Shown here: in pieces, positions 19,170 to 27,911 of the stretch
How the letters are laid out: the number at the start of each line of letters is the position of its first letter
Numbering within the stretch: position 1 is the first letter of the stretch
Assembly (NCBI RefSeq): GCF_000423125.1
Contig: NZ_AUHJ01000001.1
Span: forward strand, 124,001-188,000
Length of the DNA stretch: 64,000 bases
DNA from: Haliea salexigens DSM 19537
Lineage (GTDB): Bacteria > Pseudomonadota > Gammaproteobacteria > Pseudomonadales > Halieaceae
Reading direction: 5' to 3'
The notes under the pieces: generated by a model
The model's database searches: none
Told to the model about the DNA's origin: nothing
Seen by the model: the letters and a program-made list of their open reading frames with translations, nothing else
Made by a program: the position numbers and the translations under genes

Positions 19170-19778
19170 ATGCCACGTCTGACACGGGACCAACAGCGCG
19201 AACAAACGCGACAACGCCTGCGGGACGCGCTGGTCACGCTGGTTGCGAAGCGGGGCTTCACCGGCGCCACCATCGATGCGGTTACCGAAACCGCGGGCTA
19301 CAGCCGCGGTGCCTTCTATGCCAATTACAGCAGCAAGGAAGAGCTTCTGATCGATGCGGCACTGTTGCGTCAGCAGGAGGAAGTGGACTCCTGGATACAG
19401 GCAATAGAAGCCTGTGACTCGGTGGTCAGCTTGCTGCCCCTGCTGGAAACGCGCTTTGCGCAATTCATTGCCGATAGCCGCTGGAACCTGTTTGTCATTG
19501 AGCTACGCCTGCAAGCCCGAAGAGACCCGGCCTTTGCCATCAGCTATAACGAGGCATCCGATCGCGTCACCCACCGCGTGGGGGAAATGCTGGAGAAGCT
19601 TTTCCGCAAGGCTGGAGTAACTCCGCGCCTGCCATTGCGCAAGCTCGTACCCATGATCGCCGCACTGACGGTGGGACTGGCCCTGGGCGATGCTCTGCAA
19701 GACCACAAACAGCGCATGGACCACCAGCTGCTGATTCTGTTCCTGGCAGACCAACTTGGTCTCGACTACCCGTCCTGA
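19170..19778 (+). CDS. TetR/AcrR-family transcriptional regulator
   Basis: A 202-residue repressor. The N-terminal helix-turn-helix includes TRDQQREQTRQRLRDALVTLV, then FTGATIDAVTETAGYSRGAFYANYSSKEEL (about 29-58), the TetR signature. The C-terminal part is the variable ligand-binding domain. The ATG at 19170 was chosen because longer starts would include the promoter and palindrome. It probably represses the divergent ALDH-SDR-ferredoxin genes and itself, responding to a pathway intermediate; the ligand is unknown. Confidence 0.9.
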   Translation: MPRLTRDQQREQTRQRLRDALVTLVAKRGFTGATIDAVTETAGYSRGAFYANYSSKEELLIDAALLRQQEEVDSWIQAIEACDSVVSLLPLLETRFAQFIADSRWNLFVIELRLQARRDPAFAISYNEASDRVTHRVGEMLEKLFRKAGVTPRLPLRKLVPMIAALTVGLALGDALQDHKQRMDHQLLILFLADQLGLDYPS

Positions 19779-19819
19779 ATGCAAAATCAGCTGAAAATGC
19801 CGCCGTAACCAGGAGCCCG

Positions 19820-21016
19820 ATGATGACCGAAGCCAATCAACACGCGCTGCACAAAAATGCCCTCGCCATGCTGGAGACCGCGGACATGGCCTTGGCACAT
19901 GCGCCGAACCTGGCAGCGGATGGGCCCTGGCATGATACCGACGTGACACCGGCGTTCCTGCAGGAAAGCCTTGCCCACAATGTGCCCGGCGCCGTACTTG
20001 AGCACGGCACTCTGGTCGATTCCCATGACGGAATGACACAGCGGCGTCTCTGGAAACTCGACTGGAACCGTGCCGGCCGTGATGCAGGTTTACCCGCTGC
20101 CATCTTCGTCAAGGCGACACCCGAGGAACCTTACCTGCGGGAAACCCTGTCGCTATTACACATGGCGGAAAACGAGGTACGGTTCTACAACCAGCTGCAG
20201 GCGGAGCTGACAGAGATCAGCCCCAGGGCCTGGTTCGCCCAGTTTTATCCCGGTGGCCGCTTCCTGTTGTTGATGGAAGTGCTGGAGGAGCGTGGACTGA
20301 AGCCATTCTGGCAAGCCGACGACTGTCCACTGGAGCATGCGCAGGCAGTGCTCACCGCACTCGCTCAAATCCACGGCCAGTACTGGGAGACACCGCGCTT
20401 TGCCTCCGACCTTGCCTGGGTCCGCCCACGCACACTGCGCTTTGGTTTCGAATGGCATCAGCGCTCATTCCACACCGCCCGCCAGCAGTACCTGCAGAGT
20501 GAGGCGGGCCAGTCGCTGCCCGCTGACATTCGCGAGCTTGTGGCGCTCTGGGACAAGAATGATCGCGCCGTCTACAGCTACTGGGAGACCCTCCCCGCTA
20601 CCGTACTGCATGGGGACAGCCATCTGGGGAATACCTACTCAGCACCGAACGGAAGCGCAGGATTTTTTGACTGGCAGGTGATGTACCGGGGTCACGGACT
20701 GCGCGATGTCGTGTATTTCCTCATGACTGCACTGGACCCGGAAGCTCGTGAACAGCATGAGCGGGCACTGTTCGACCACTATCTCGCCGAGCTCGCCGGC
20801 CGCGGGGTGACACTTGAGCCGGAGCCGGCCTGGCGGGACTACGGCCTGTTCAGCCTGGATTCCCTTGACGCGCATATCAAAACCGTGACTCGTGGCGGCT
20901 ACGGCCACGGCGCCAAGGGTCTGGACAGGGCAAGGGAAAACCTGCTTGCTGTCCTGCTGGAACACGATGTTCTGGGTTTGCTCAAGGATGTCATCAACAA
21001 AGGAAAACTGTCATGA
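19820..21016 (+). CDS. APH/EcKinase-like phosphotransferase
   Basis: A 398-residue protein of the aminoglycoside-phosphotransferase-like fold. It carries the catalytic loop LHGDSHLGNTY (about 262-273) and the metal-binding FDWQ at 282-285, preceded by a lysine-containing FVKATPEEPYLRETLSLLHMAENE segment for ATP binding. Such proteins (relatives of the ACAD10 N-terminal kinase domain) often sit beside acyl-CoA dehydrogenase or P450 genes and are thought to phosphorylate hydroxylated lipids. Its stop overlaps the P450 start (ATGA), so the two are translationally coupled. Substrate unknown; antibiotic resistance is unlikely in this context. Confidence 0.82.
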   Translation: MMTEANQHALHKNALAMLETADMALAHAPNLAADGPWHDTDVTPAFLQESLAHNVPGAVLEHGTLVDSHDGMTQRRLWKLDWNRAGRDAGLPAAIFVKATPEEPYLRETLSLLHMAENEVRFYNQLQAELTEISPRAWFAQFYPGGRFLLLMEVLEERGLKPFWQADDCPLEHAQAVLTALAQIHGQYWETPRFASDLAWVRPRTLRFGFEWHQRSFHTARQQYLQSEAGQSLPADIRELVALWDKNDRAVYSYWETLPATVLHGDSHLGNTYSAPNGSAGFFDWQVMYRGHGLRDVVYFLMTALDPEAREQHERALFDHYLAELAGRGVTLEPEPAWRDYGLFSLDSLDAHIKTVTRGGYGHGAKGLDRARENLLAVLLEHDVLGLLKDVINKGKLS

Positions 21017-22197
21017 ACGCACCCGCCCATGTACCCGCCGAGCTCATCTACGAATTCGACTACCTGACCGACACTGCGCTGCTCACCGATCCCCATCAAC
21101 GATTCGCCGAGTTGGGCGCCCGCTTCCCGGGTGGCATTTTCTACAGCACCGCCAACGGCGGTCACTGGGTACTGACCAGCTACGAACGGTTCTGCGCGGC
21201 AGCCAGGACCCCTGAAATATTTTCCAGTAACAAGGTCAATATCCCGCCTACAGAACAGCCCTTCCTGCTGATCCCAATCAATATCGATCCTCCCGAGCAC
21301 GGGCATTACCGGGCGGCCATCGCTCCGGCATTCGCACCCGCCAAAATGCGAACCATGGAGCCCGCCATTGAGGAGTTGTCACGCGAGCTGATCACTGCAG
21401 TGGCGCCAGATGGTCACTGCGAATTTGTCAGCGCAGTTGCCGAGCCCCTGCCCATCAGCATTTTCATGCGCTGGGTTGGCCTGCCCCTGGAGCGTCGCCT
21501 TGAATTCCGCGACTGGGCTGTCACCGCCCTGACTTCCACTGAACCGCCAGTACGCATGGAGAACATGCTGAAGATCACGGAGTTCATGAGCGAAGTGATT
21601 GAGGAGCGGCGCCAACATCCGGGGGACGACATCATCAGCAGTCTGTTCAGCGCCGAAATTGACGGCCGCCCGCTCAAGACCGAGGAAATCCAGGCCTATT
21701 GCCTGCTGTTCTTCCTGGCGGGCCTTGATACGGTAGTCAACGCCATGTCCTTCGGCGCGCGGCATTTGGCCACAGACCATGATCTGCAAGCACGCATTCG
21801 CAACAACCCGGATATCGTCCCTGCGGTGGTCGAGGAAGCGCTGCGCCGCTACAGCTTTGTGAACACCGCTCGTGTGGTTACCCGCGATTACGACTTCGAC
21901 GGCATCCAGCTGGCCGAGGGTGACATGGTCATGCTCAGCGAGGCAGCGGCTGACCTCGACCCCAACGCATTCGAGAACCCACAGGACTTTATCCTCGACC
22001 GCAAGGGTCCGCGGCATGTCGCCTTCAATACCGGACCGCACGCGTGCCTGGGAGCGCACCTGGCTCGCATTGAGTTGACGATCGCCTATCGCACGCTGTG
22101 CCAGACCTTGCCTGCGTTCTCACTGTGCCCGGACCGACCGGCCGTGTTCACAGGGGGCTCGGTTATGGGGCTGCGTGAGCTGCACTTGATCTGGTAA
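21013..22197 (+). CDS. cytochrome P450
   Basis: A 394-residue soluble bacterial P450. Motifs: I-helix LAGLDTVVNAM near 236-246 (acid/threonine pair for oxygen activation), EEALRR (ExxR), and heme loop FNTGPHACLG with Cys345 as thiolate ligand. The loop has Asn where many relatives have Gly after Phe. It probably hydroxylates the hydrophobic substrate, receiving electrons from the ferredoxin at 16415. It is translationally coupled to the kinase-like gene upstream. Known relatives include terpene- and steroid-hydroxylating CYPs, but the family cannot be fixed by eye. Confidence 0.93.
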   Translation: MNAPAHVPAELIYEFDYLTDTALLTDPHQRFAELGARFPGGIFYSTANGGHWVLTSYERFCAAARTPEIFSSNKVNIPPTEQPFLLIPINIDPPEHGHYRAAIAPAFAPAKMRTMEPAIEELSRELITAVAPDGHCEFVSAVAEPLPISIFMRWVGLPLERRLEFRDWAVTALTSTEPPVRMENMLKITEFMSEVIEERRQHPGDDIISSLFSAEIDGRPLKTEEIQAYCLLFFLAGLDTVVNAMSFGARHLATDHDLQARIRNNPDIVPAVVEEALRRYSFVNTARVVTRDYDFDGIQLAEGDMVMLSEAAADLDPNAFENPQDFILDRKGPRHVAFNTGPHACLGAHLARIELTIAYRTLCQTLPAFSLCPDRPAVFTGGSVMGLRELHLIW

Positions 22198-22260
22198 AGC
22201 GCGGTAGCCAAGACGGCGCGCACTCTCCGCCCCCAGATCTCCGCAAAAGGACAGCCGGAG

Positions 22261-23859
22261 TCAGGCTGGTGCTGGCGATGAGTCAGATGCAGGAAATTGG
22301 ATTTCGAGGCTCTCTTCGGAAAACGCAAAACGGTTGCCGATACCATAGGAGCGGACAAAGATATTCGCAGCCAGCGGATCCTGGGCCAGCATACCCTGCA
22401 ACGTCTCTGCATCCTCGGTCAGCGCAACGAAGCGAGCCCCACCCAGATGCAAGCGGCCGACCACAATCGCGGTGACCGGTCGATCTTTCTGGTAAAGCAC
22501 CGTATAGGTCTCAACGCCTGCCCAGCCTTTCGGGGATTCGTTGAACTCAGGCACCGGCAGGGCGTCGATTTTTTCCTGCAGGTCGCGGCTGGCCCACGCC
22601 CGCCAGCGCTCGGGTGCTGCGGTGGAATAGACACCCACCGAATGCTTGGACAGGTAACCGCCATTGGCGCCGACGATACCGAAGCTGCCGGGGTCTGCAC
22701 GCAGCTTCTCCACCATGCTGGCAATACCGTGCATAGAGTAATTGTTGCCTGGACCACCAAAGAAAGGCAGACCACCGGTAACCGTGAGACCACAAGGATC
22801 GTCACTCGCTATGTCCAGGGCGTCGCAGGCAGCGAATACGGCAATGGGAAAGCAACTGTAGATTTCGAGATACTGCATGTCATGAATGGTCTTGCCCGCG
22901 CGCTGCAGGGCGTTGTTGTAGGCCAGCGCCAGCGCCGGCGATGCCCCCAAGTCCTCCCGGTCCAGTACCCCCTGTTCGCTGACGTCAGCGTAGCCGTGCA
23001 GATAAACCCACTTGTTTTCGGCAATACCCAGCTCACGTGCCAGGCCCACGGAAGTGAGCACCACTGCTGCGCCCTGATTGACCCAATCCCTGGCGACCAT
23101 GGCCTTGGTGTAGGGATCCGCGATCAGCCGATTGCGCTCGCCGGTCTCGGCTATATCCGCTGCGGTTAACGCCTCGCGGGACATCGCGTAGGGATTGTCT
23201 GCGGCGACTCGGGCAAAGCCAGAGAAGAGCTCACCGATGCATTGGCTGTAGTCTTCCCTGGATAGCCCCAGCCGCGACCGACGCGCGTGGTCCAGCAAGG
23301 GATACACAGTGGCAGGCATCTCCATCTTGTGGTCAGTCATGTGCCGCGTTTTCAGCTGGGCTGTACCACGACCCCGGTCTTCCAGCGGTCCCGGAACAGA
23401 CTCGCTCCAGTCCAGTCGCCGCCGCTCCGCCTGCGCCTTGCGCTGAGTGGCGATGGCTTCCGCCCCCACCAGCAGCGCGGCACGGCAGTTGCCCAGCGCA
23501 ATCTGTTCACTGAACTCGCCCACCAGCTTCTGGGGCTCGTCGCCGCAGGCGGGTGAGTATACAAGCCGCGCAGGCTCACACCCCAGACGGCGCGCTACCG
23601 AGCCCGGGAAGTTGTCACTACCGCCGAAGGGCGCCATGAACTTGCGCATTGGCGGGGCCACCGAGTCACCGACTGTACGTACGGCGGCAACAACGTCCAG
23701 GCAAGCCAGCAGTTGCTCGCCGGCACCGGCGTCAGCCAAAGCTCTCAGCGCCGCATTGGTTGCCAGCTCTTGGGGCGACAGGCCGCGATACTCGGGGTCA
23801 TCCAGGTGTTCGGTAAATTGGCCGACGCCGACCAGGACCGGTGTGTTGTCCATAGGCAT
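22261..23859 (-). CDS. thiolase-like protein with extra C-terminal domain (TLP1-type)
   Basis: A 532-residue thiolase-superfamily protein (start at ATG 23859 with GGAG upstream). It has the thiolase-like N-terminus PVLVGVGQFTEHLDD, a cysteine in SPACGDEPQ where catalysis would be expected, GGLPFFGGPGNNYSMHGIA and GANGGYLSKHSVGVY in the C-terminal half of the core. About 110 further residues, WAGVETYTVLYQKDRPVTAIVVGR and beyond, resemble the OB-like domain of thiolase-like proteins. It may cleave or bind a beta-ketoacyl-CoA. It is 53 bp downstream of an SDR gene on the same strand, matching a dehydrogenase-thiolase order in beta-oxidation. Confidence 0.8.
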   Translation of the reverse strand: MPMDNTPVLVGVGQFTEHLDDPEYRGLSPQELATNAALRALADAGAGEQLLACLDVVAAVRTVGDSVAPPMRKFMAPFGGSDNFPGSVARRLGCEPARLVYSPACGDEPQKLVGEFSEQIALGNCRAALLVGAEAIATQRKAQAERRRLDWSESVPGPLEDRGRGTAQLKTRHMTDHKMEMPATVYPLLDHARRSRLGLSREDYSQCIGELFSGFARVAADNPYAMSREALTAADIAETGERNRLIADPYTKAMVARDWVNQGAAVVLTSVGLARELGIAENKWVYLHGYADVSEQGVLDREDLGASPALALAYNNALQRAGKTIHDMQYLEIYSCFPIAVFAACDALDIASDDPCGLTVTGGLPFFGGPGNNYSMHGIASMVEKLRADPGSFGIVGANGGYLSKHSVGVYSTAAPERWRAWASRDLQEKIDALPVPEFNESPKGWAGVETYTVLYQKDRPVTAIVVGRLHLGGARFVALTEDAETLQGMLAQDPLAANIFVRSYGIGNRFAFSEESLEIQFPASDSSPAPA

Positions 23860-23912
23860 GCTCTCTACTCCGCAGGTCAAGTGGCTGGCGCTTTCGTTGC
23901 TGCAGCGCGGGC

Positions 23913-24680
23913 TTACTTGGGCGTGAAGCGAATACCCGCATCAAGGCGGATGGTCGTCCCGTTCAGCATTGGATTCTCAATGATGCTGCGAGCCAGCAGT
24001 GCGTATTCATGTGGCTGCCCCATGCGCTTGGGAAAGGCCGCGTCCCTGGTCAGGTCGGAAGCCATCTCCGCCGGAATCCCTTTGGTGATGCCGGTGGCGA
24101 AAAGGCTGGGAGCGATAGTCATGACCCGTATTCCCAGACTACCAAGGTCCCGCGCCATGGTCAGGGTCATACCAGAGACACCCGCTTTCGCCGCCGAATA
24201 GGCCACCTGGCCAATCTGCCCCTCAAAAGCTGCGATAGACGCGGTGTTGATGATCACCCCACGCTCGCCGTCCTCATTGGCTTGCTCCGCCCGCATGATA
24301 TCCGCCGCGATGCGCGAAATATTGAAGGTCGCGTTAAGACTCAGGTCAATGACCCTGCTGAAATCCGCCATTGGGTGAGGACCCGATTTGGACAGGGTGC
24401 GTTTAGCGATACCGCCGCCGGCAGTGGTCACGACAATATTGAGCCCTCCAAGCTTGGCCGATGTGTCTCGCAGGACCTGCTCCGTCTGCTCATAGTCCAG
24501 AATATTGCAGGCGGCGAATGGAATGCCAAGGCCCGCGGCCAATTCGGCACCGTTCGACGTTTCCAGATCCAGTATCGCGACTCTGGCGCCTTGCTTTACA
24601 AGCAATTCGACAGTCGCCAGCGCCATACCCGAAGCGCCTCCAACAACGATGGCCTTGCTATTCTTGATATCCACATTCAC
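23913..24680 (-). CDS. SDR-family 3-hydroxyacyl-CoA dehydrogenase-like protein
   Basis: A 255-residue short-chain dehydrogenase resembling type-II 3-hydroxyacyl-CoA dehydrogenases (HSD17B10-like). It has VVGGASGMA near residues 12-20, TTAGGG, IINTASIAAFEGQIGQ with the catalytic serine, YSAAK near 167, and the family-typical PFPKRMGQPHEYALL-like segment AFPKRMGQPHEYALL. It would make the beta-keto thioester used by the thiolase-like protein encoded downstream. It is divergent from an acyl-CoA ligase, with paired ARTCGCATT elements between them. Confidence 0.87.
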   Translation of the reverse strand: MNVDIKNSKAIVVGGASGMALATVELLVKQGARVAILDLETSNGAELAAGLGIPFAACNILDYEQTEQVLRDTSAKLGGLNIVVTTAGGGIAKRTLSKSGPHPMADFSRVIDLSLNATFNISRIAADIMRAEQANEDGERGVIINTASIAAFEGQIGQVAYSAAKAGVSGMTLTMARDLGSLGIRVMTIAPSLFATGITKGIPAEMASDLTRDAAFPKRMGQPHEYALLARSIIENPMLNGTTIRLDAGIRFTPK

Positions 24681-24735
24681 TCCCGATTACAGAAGAAACA
24701 GGCTGCCTTTATAGCACTGCGCGCGACCCCCGCCC

Positions 24736-24774
24736 AATCGCATTAGGACTGTGGGACAAGCCTGAAATGCGACT
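24736..24774. promoter_or_regulatory. inverted pair of ARTCGCATT elements in a divergent promoter region
   Basis: AATCGCATT at 24736-24744 and AATGCGACT at 24766-24774 face each other across 21 bp. They lie between an SDR start (24680) and a ligase start (24890). The spacing is 6 bp shorter than in the equivalent site at 4406-4450. Confidence 0.6.
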
Positions 24775-24889
24775 GTACTTCGCGAGACCAGGCCCACAGA
24801 ATCTTTATATCAGCGCTTCATGCCGCGCGCATTTTACTTCCAGTATTGTGTGGGGCAGGGTCAGCGAAATAAATACGCGAGGTAGCAGC

Positions 24890-26512
24890 ATGCCCATGAA
24901 CTTCGGTGATCTATACGATCGTGTCGACAGTATTCTGCAGCCTGAGGTTCCAGTCTTTGTCGAAGAGGATGACGCCGGCACTTGCCGCACGGTATATGCC
25001 GGTGAGTTCAAGTGCCGCACCAACAACCTGGCGCAGCAACTGCTTGCGTTGGGCGCGCGACCTGATGACAAGATCGCCATCTATCAACGCAACCGGGTGG
25101 AGTACATGGAAACCGCCGTCGCCGCCTTCAAGGCCCGGCTGGTTCACGTCAACGTCAATTTCCGCTATCGCGAGGACGAACTGTATTACCTGTTCGACAA
25201 CAGCGATACACGCTTCGTTGTTTACGATGCCGAGTTTGCACCGGTGCTGGAAAACATCCGTGCGCGCCTGCACAAGGTCGTGGCATTCATTGAAGTCGGA
25301 GCAGCGACCGCGGATCTGGAGGGTGCGCTCGCCTACGAGAATCTCGTGTCTGCTGGAGATGGCAAGCCCTTGCAGATCCAGCGCTCGCCTGAAGACCTGA
25401 TTTTCATCTACACCGGCGGTACCACCGGCCTGCCCAAGGGCGTCATGTGGCAGCACAAAGCCCTCTGGAACATGATCGGACGGAATATCAAGGATCCAAT
25501 GGGAACCATTCCGCAAACACCCGCGGACATGCCTCTGACCCCGAGCGGCAACCAGGCCTCCATGATTACCGTAATGCCGTTCATGCACGGAGCAGGCCTT
25601 TACTCCAGCATGAACTCCCTAGCGTATGGAAACACCAATATCATCATGGCCACACGGGGCTTCAATCCACAGCGTGTGTTGGAGTGCATCGAAAGGTACC
25701 AAATCCGGGTTTTGACCATCGCCGGAGACGCATTCGCCAAGCCACTGGCCGATGCCCTGGACGCACACTCTGGCAAGTTCGACCTCTCCAGCCTGATGGT
25801 CATCAACTCTACTGCGATGATCTTCAGCCCGGTAAACAAACGCCGCATAATAGCTCATATCCCCGATGTGGCCATCATGGACAACATGGGCTCGTCAGAA
25901 TCCCCCGGATCTGCGACGGCCACCACAACCAGGGACAGTGATCTCGACAACAAGAACATTGTCATGAAACTGAAGCCCAACGCCAGAGTATTCACGGAAG
26001 ATCTGCGCGAAGTGAAACCCGGCAGTGGCGAACAGGGCTTTCTCGCAGTAACCGGCGACCTCCCCGTCGGCTATTACAAGGACGATGCGAAGACTGCCGA
26101 AGCCTTTGTGACAGTCGACGGCGTACGCTACGCCAAACCCGGTGACTGGTGTGAGTTGCTCGCAGATGGCACGATCAAATTCCTGGGACGCGGCAATATC
26201 TGCATTAACACCGGTGGTGAAAAAGTCTACCCGGAAGAGGTAGAGGCCACACTGAAATCACACCCTCTGGTGCACGACTGCCTGGTAGTCGGAGTCCCCG
26301 ACGAGCGCTGGGGCCAGGTTATTACCGCAGTTATCGAACCGAAGCCGGGCTCGCAACCAACACCAGAGGCACTGCAGGCGCACGTGCGCGAACATCTCGC
26401 CGGCTACAAGGTACCGCGTCACATTCTGACCATCGATACCATTGGCCGCGCGGCCAGCGGCAAGGCCGACTATCCGCGGATCAAGGAATGGGTCCTTACG
26501 GCGCTCGACTAG
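24890..26512 (+). CDS. acyl-CoA ligase (AMP-forming, ANL superfamily)
   Basis: A 540-residue acyl-CoA synthetase. It has the P-loop FIYTGGTTGLPKGVM (about 170), the DNMGSSES motif, the hinge GRGNICINTGGEKVYPEEVE, and C-terminal RAASGKADYPRIKEW with the catalytic lysine. The ATG at 24890 is preceded by GAGGT at 8 nt and lies downstream of the operator-like pair, so it is preferred over a start 41 codons earlier. Relatives are FadD-type enzymes found in steroid and branched-acid catabolism. It is the third ligase of the region and may activate a different intermediate. Confidence 0.9.
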   Translation: MPMNFGDLYDRVDSILQPEVPVFVEEDDAGTCRTVYAGEFKCRTNNLAQQLLALGARPDDKIAIYQRNRVEYMETAVAAFKARLVHVNVNFRYREDELYYLFDNSDTRFVVYDAEFAPVLENIRARLHKVVAFIEVGAATADLEGALAYENLVSAGDGKPLQIQRSPEDLIFIYTGGTTGLPKGVMWQHKALWNMIGRNIKDPMGTIPQTPADMPLTPSGNQASMITVMPFMHGAGLYSSMNSLAYGNTNIIMATRGFNPQRVLECIERYQIRVLTIAGDAFAKPLADALDAHSGKFDLSSLMVINSTAMIFSPVNKRRIIAHIPDVAIMDNMGSSESPGSATATTTRDSDLDNKNIVMKLKPNARVFTEDLREVKPGSGEQGFLAVTGDLPVGYYKDDAKTAEAFVTVDGVRYAKPGDWCELLADGTIKFLGRGNICINTGGEKVYPEEVEATLKSHPLVHDCLVVGVPDERWGQVITAVIEPKPGSQPTPEALQAHVREHLAGYKVPRHILTIDTIGRAASGKADYPRIKEWVLTALD

Positions 26513-26560
26513 AGTAGACTGCTGCCGCAGGCACCGCACAGCGTACCAAACCGGGGAGGA

Positions 26561-26875
26561 CTATTGATGGCCCAGAACCCCGCGCGGCCGATACACCTCC
26601 TCCAATCGGGCCAGATCTTCCGTGGTCAGTTCAATCTCCAGTGCCACAACCGCATCCTCGCGGTGCTGCATCTTACTGGCACCAATAATGGATGACGGAA
26701 TCTCTGGCCTGGCCAGTACCCAGACCAATGCAAGCTGCATGGCGGGCAAGCCCGTGTCTATCGCCACCTCTTGCAAACGTTCAGCAACGGCAAAGTCGGC
26801 GTCCTGTTAGTAGAGACGTTGCACAAGCTTGTCTGCGCCGGCACGCGCCGTATCGCGGGCCCTGTCTCCACCATT
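26561..26875 (-). pseudogene. aldo/keto reductase C-terminal remnant
   Basis: The minus-strand frame encodes the last quarter of an aldo/keto reductase, including ADFAVAERLQEVA, MQLALVWVLARPEIPSSIIGASK and a conserved PRGVLGH-type tail, ending at a stop at 26561. Family-like sequence (RARDTARAGADKLVQRLY) continues upstream in the same frame beyond a TAA at 26807-26809. The N-terminal three quarters with the catalytic Asp-Tyr-Lys-His residues are absent. The gene is therefore both 5'-truncated and interrupted by a stop, and cannot give an active enzyme. Confidence 0.75.
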
Positions 26876-26933
26876 GCCAGCGAGGCAACGTCACGAAATC
26901 GCACTTGAATTGCCATAACCTAACCGCGGTAAA

Positions 26934-26952
26934 GTGGTTACAGTGTAACCAC
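26934..26952. promoter_or_regulatory. perfect 8-bp palindrome, operator-like
   Basis: GTGGTTACAGTGTAACCAC: arms GTGGTTAC and GTAACCAC with a 3-nt centre. It is upstream of the aldo/keto reductase remnant on the minus strand. It may be the leftover operator of the lost gene's regulator, or simply a hairpin of the mobile remnant. Confidence 0.35.
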
Positions 26953-27184
26953 AAACCCCGACACGCGCTGACAGGGATTTTTGTCGCCCATTGGTCTGTA
27001 CCTTCCGCCCTGCAACGCAGAGCCGTCCTGGTTTCGCGGGCAGAGCTGCTTGATTTGGTAGTTCAGGTCTCTCACGGTGTTTTATCTGTCTCGGTTAGTG
27101 TTTCTGATCAGGCAGGGGGACTAACCCACCGCATCCGGAAACCGGCAAGGATCACGGGACACCACTCCCTTACGACCTGAATGC

Positions 27185-27259
27185 GCCTGTAAACAGGCTA
27201 CACAACTGATCTCCTGGGGGAGATCGCTGTCGTGTATACACACGTGGCCCCAGGGGGCC
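27185..27259. ncRNA. cluster of four short perfect hairpins (possible structured RNA)
   Basis: Within 75 bp there are four stems: GCCTGT/ACAGGC (27185-27198), GATCTCC/GGAGATC (27208-27225), CGTGT/ACACG (27231-27244) and GGCCCC/GGGGCC (27246-27259), each with a 2-4 nt loop. Such density without coding potential suggests a folded RNA or recombinase-recognition DNA. The transcribed strand and promoter cannot be decided. Confidence 0.35.
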
Positions 27260-27431
27260 GACTGATAACGGGTGTGACATAAACACCTCCTTTGAGTTAA
27301 GCGACGATCTGTCGCGATGTGGATCAAATCGTTGCCCCGAGACTCTGTAGGCAAGCCTGGAGAATGCCGGAGACAACGAGGGACTTGATGGAAAGCACCG
27401 ACCTGAGTCGATGGCGTGGAGAATGGACTGA

Positions 27432-27532
27432 CGACCCTGGGGTCGGTGCGCCGAGTACAGTCCTGGACGCACAGGCCCGTTGTAACCGAACGGTCGAGGG
27501 CGGGCGCCCTCTGTGCCACTGATCCGCAGTGG
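27432..27532. ncRNA. second hairpin cluster
   Basis: Further perfect stems: CGACCC/GGGTCG (27432-27445), GAGGGC/GCCCTC (27496-27511) and CCACTG/CAGTGG (27516-27532). Together with the cluster at 27185-27259 they may belong to one structured element of about 350 bp. No RNA family was recognised. Confidence 0.3.
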
Positions 27533-27630
27533 CCACGGGTATTTCGGTCTACGGCGGGTATTCTAGGAACCCGTCACGCGCGCGTCCTGCCGAAAAGCGG
27601 CCTGGCGCCGGCGTACTTTCGGGGCTCCGA

Positions 27631-27671
27631 GCCCTCGTCACTACCCCGCTACGCTATGTAGTGACGAGGGC
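27631..27671. repeat. perfect 14-bp stem-loop
   Basis: GCCCTCGTCACTAC (27631-27644) pairs perfectly with GTAGTGACGAGGGC (27658-27671) around a 13-nt loop. It has no T tract on either side, so it is not a normal terminator. It could be a mobile-element end or recombination site. Confidence 0.6.
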
Positions 27672-27842
27672 GCATCGGACGGCACAACGCATCCAAGGGG
27701 GACAAGAAGAGAAGAGCAAATGGCCAGTACGCAGGATAACCCGTCATCGCCGGGCGCGTGTATGGCCACACGGTAGGACCGCGCGACTTGGCGCAACGGA
27801 ATACGACGCCTGTGCCAAGGGAAAGCCCGTCAGGCCCCGACG

Positions 27843-27873
27843 GACTAAGTGGTGCCACTGGCACCACTTAGTC
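27843..27873. repeat. perfect 14-bp stem with 3-nt loop
   Basis: GACTAAGTGGTGCC (27843-27856) and GGCACCACTTAGTC (27860-27873) form a very tight hairpin with loop ACT. A GGGGTTTTT stretch follows 15 bp later, which might make it a weak terminator on the plus strand. Confidence 0.6.
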
Positions 27874-27911
27874 ATCCAAGGGCAGGCGGGGTTTTTGGCG
27901 GACAGTACGAG

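Noticed and set aside
19820-21016. Aminoglycoside resistance gene
   Set aside because: The kinase motif is shared with resistance enzymes, but coupling to a P450 and the catabolic context argue for a metabolic kinase.
26567-26695. Short plus-strand frame after GGGGAGGACTATTG
   Set aside because: The ribosome-site-like start is attractive, but the frame is only about 42 codons and is antisense to the aldo/keto reductase remnant.
27170-27472. 100-codon minus-strand frame in the hairpin region
   Set aside because: It covers dense inverted repeats and has no motif; the structure is better explained at the nucleic-acid level.
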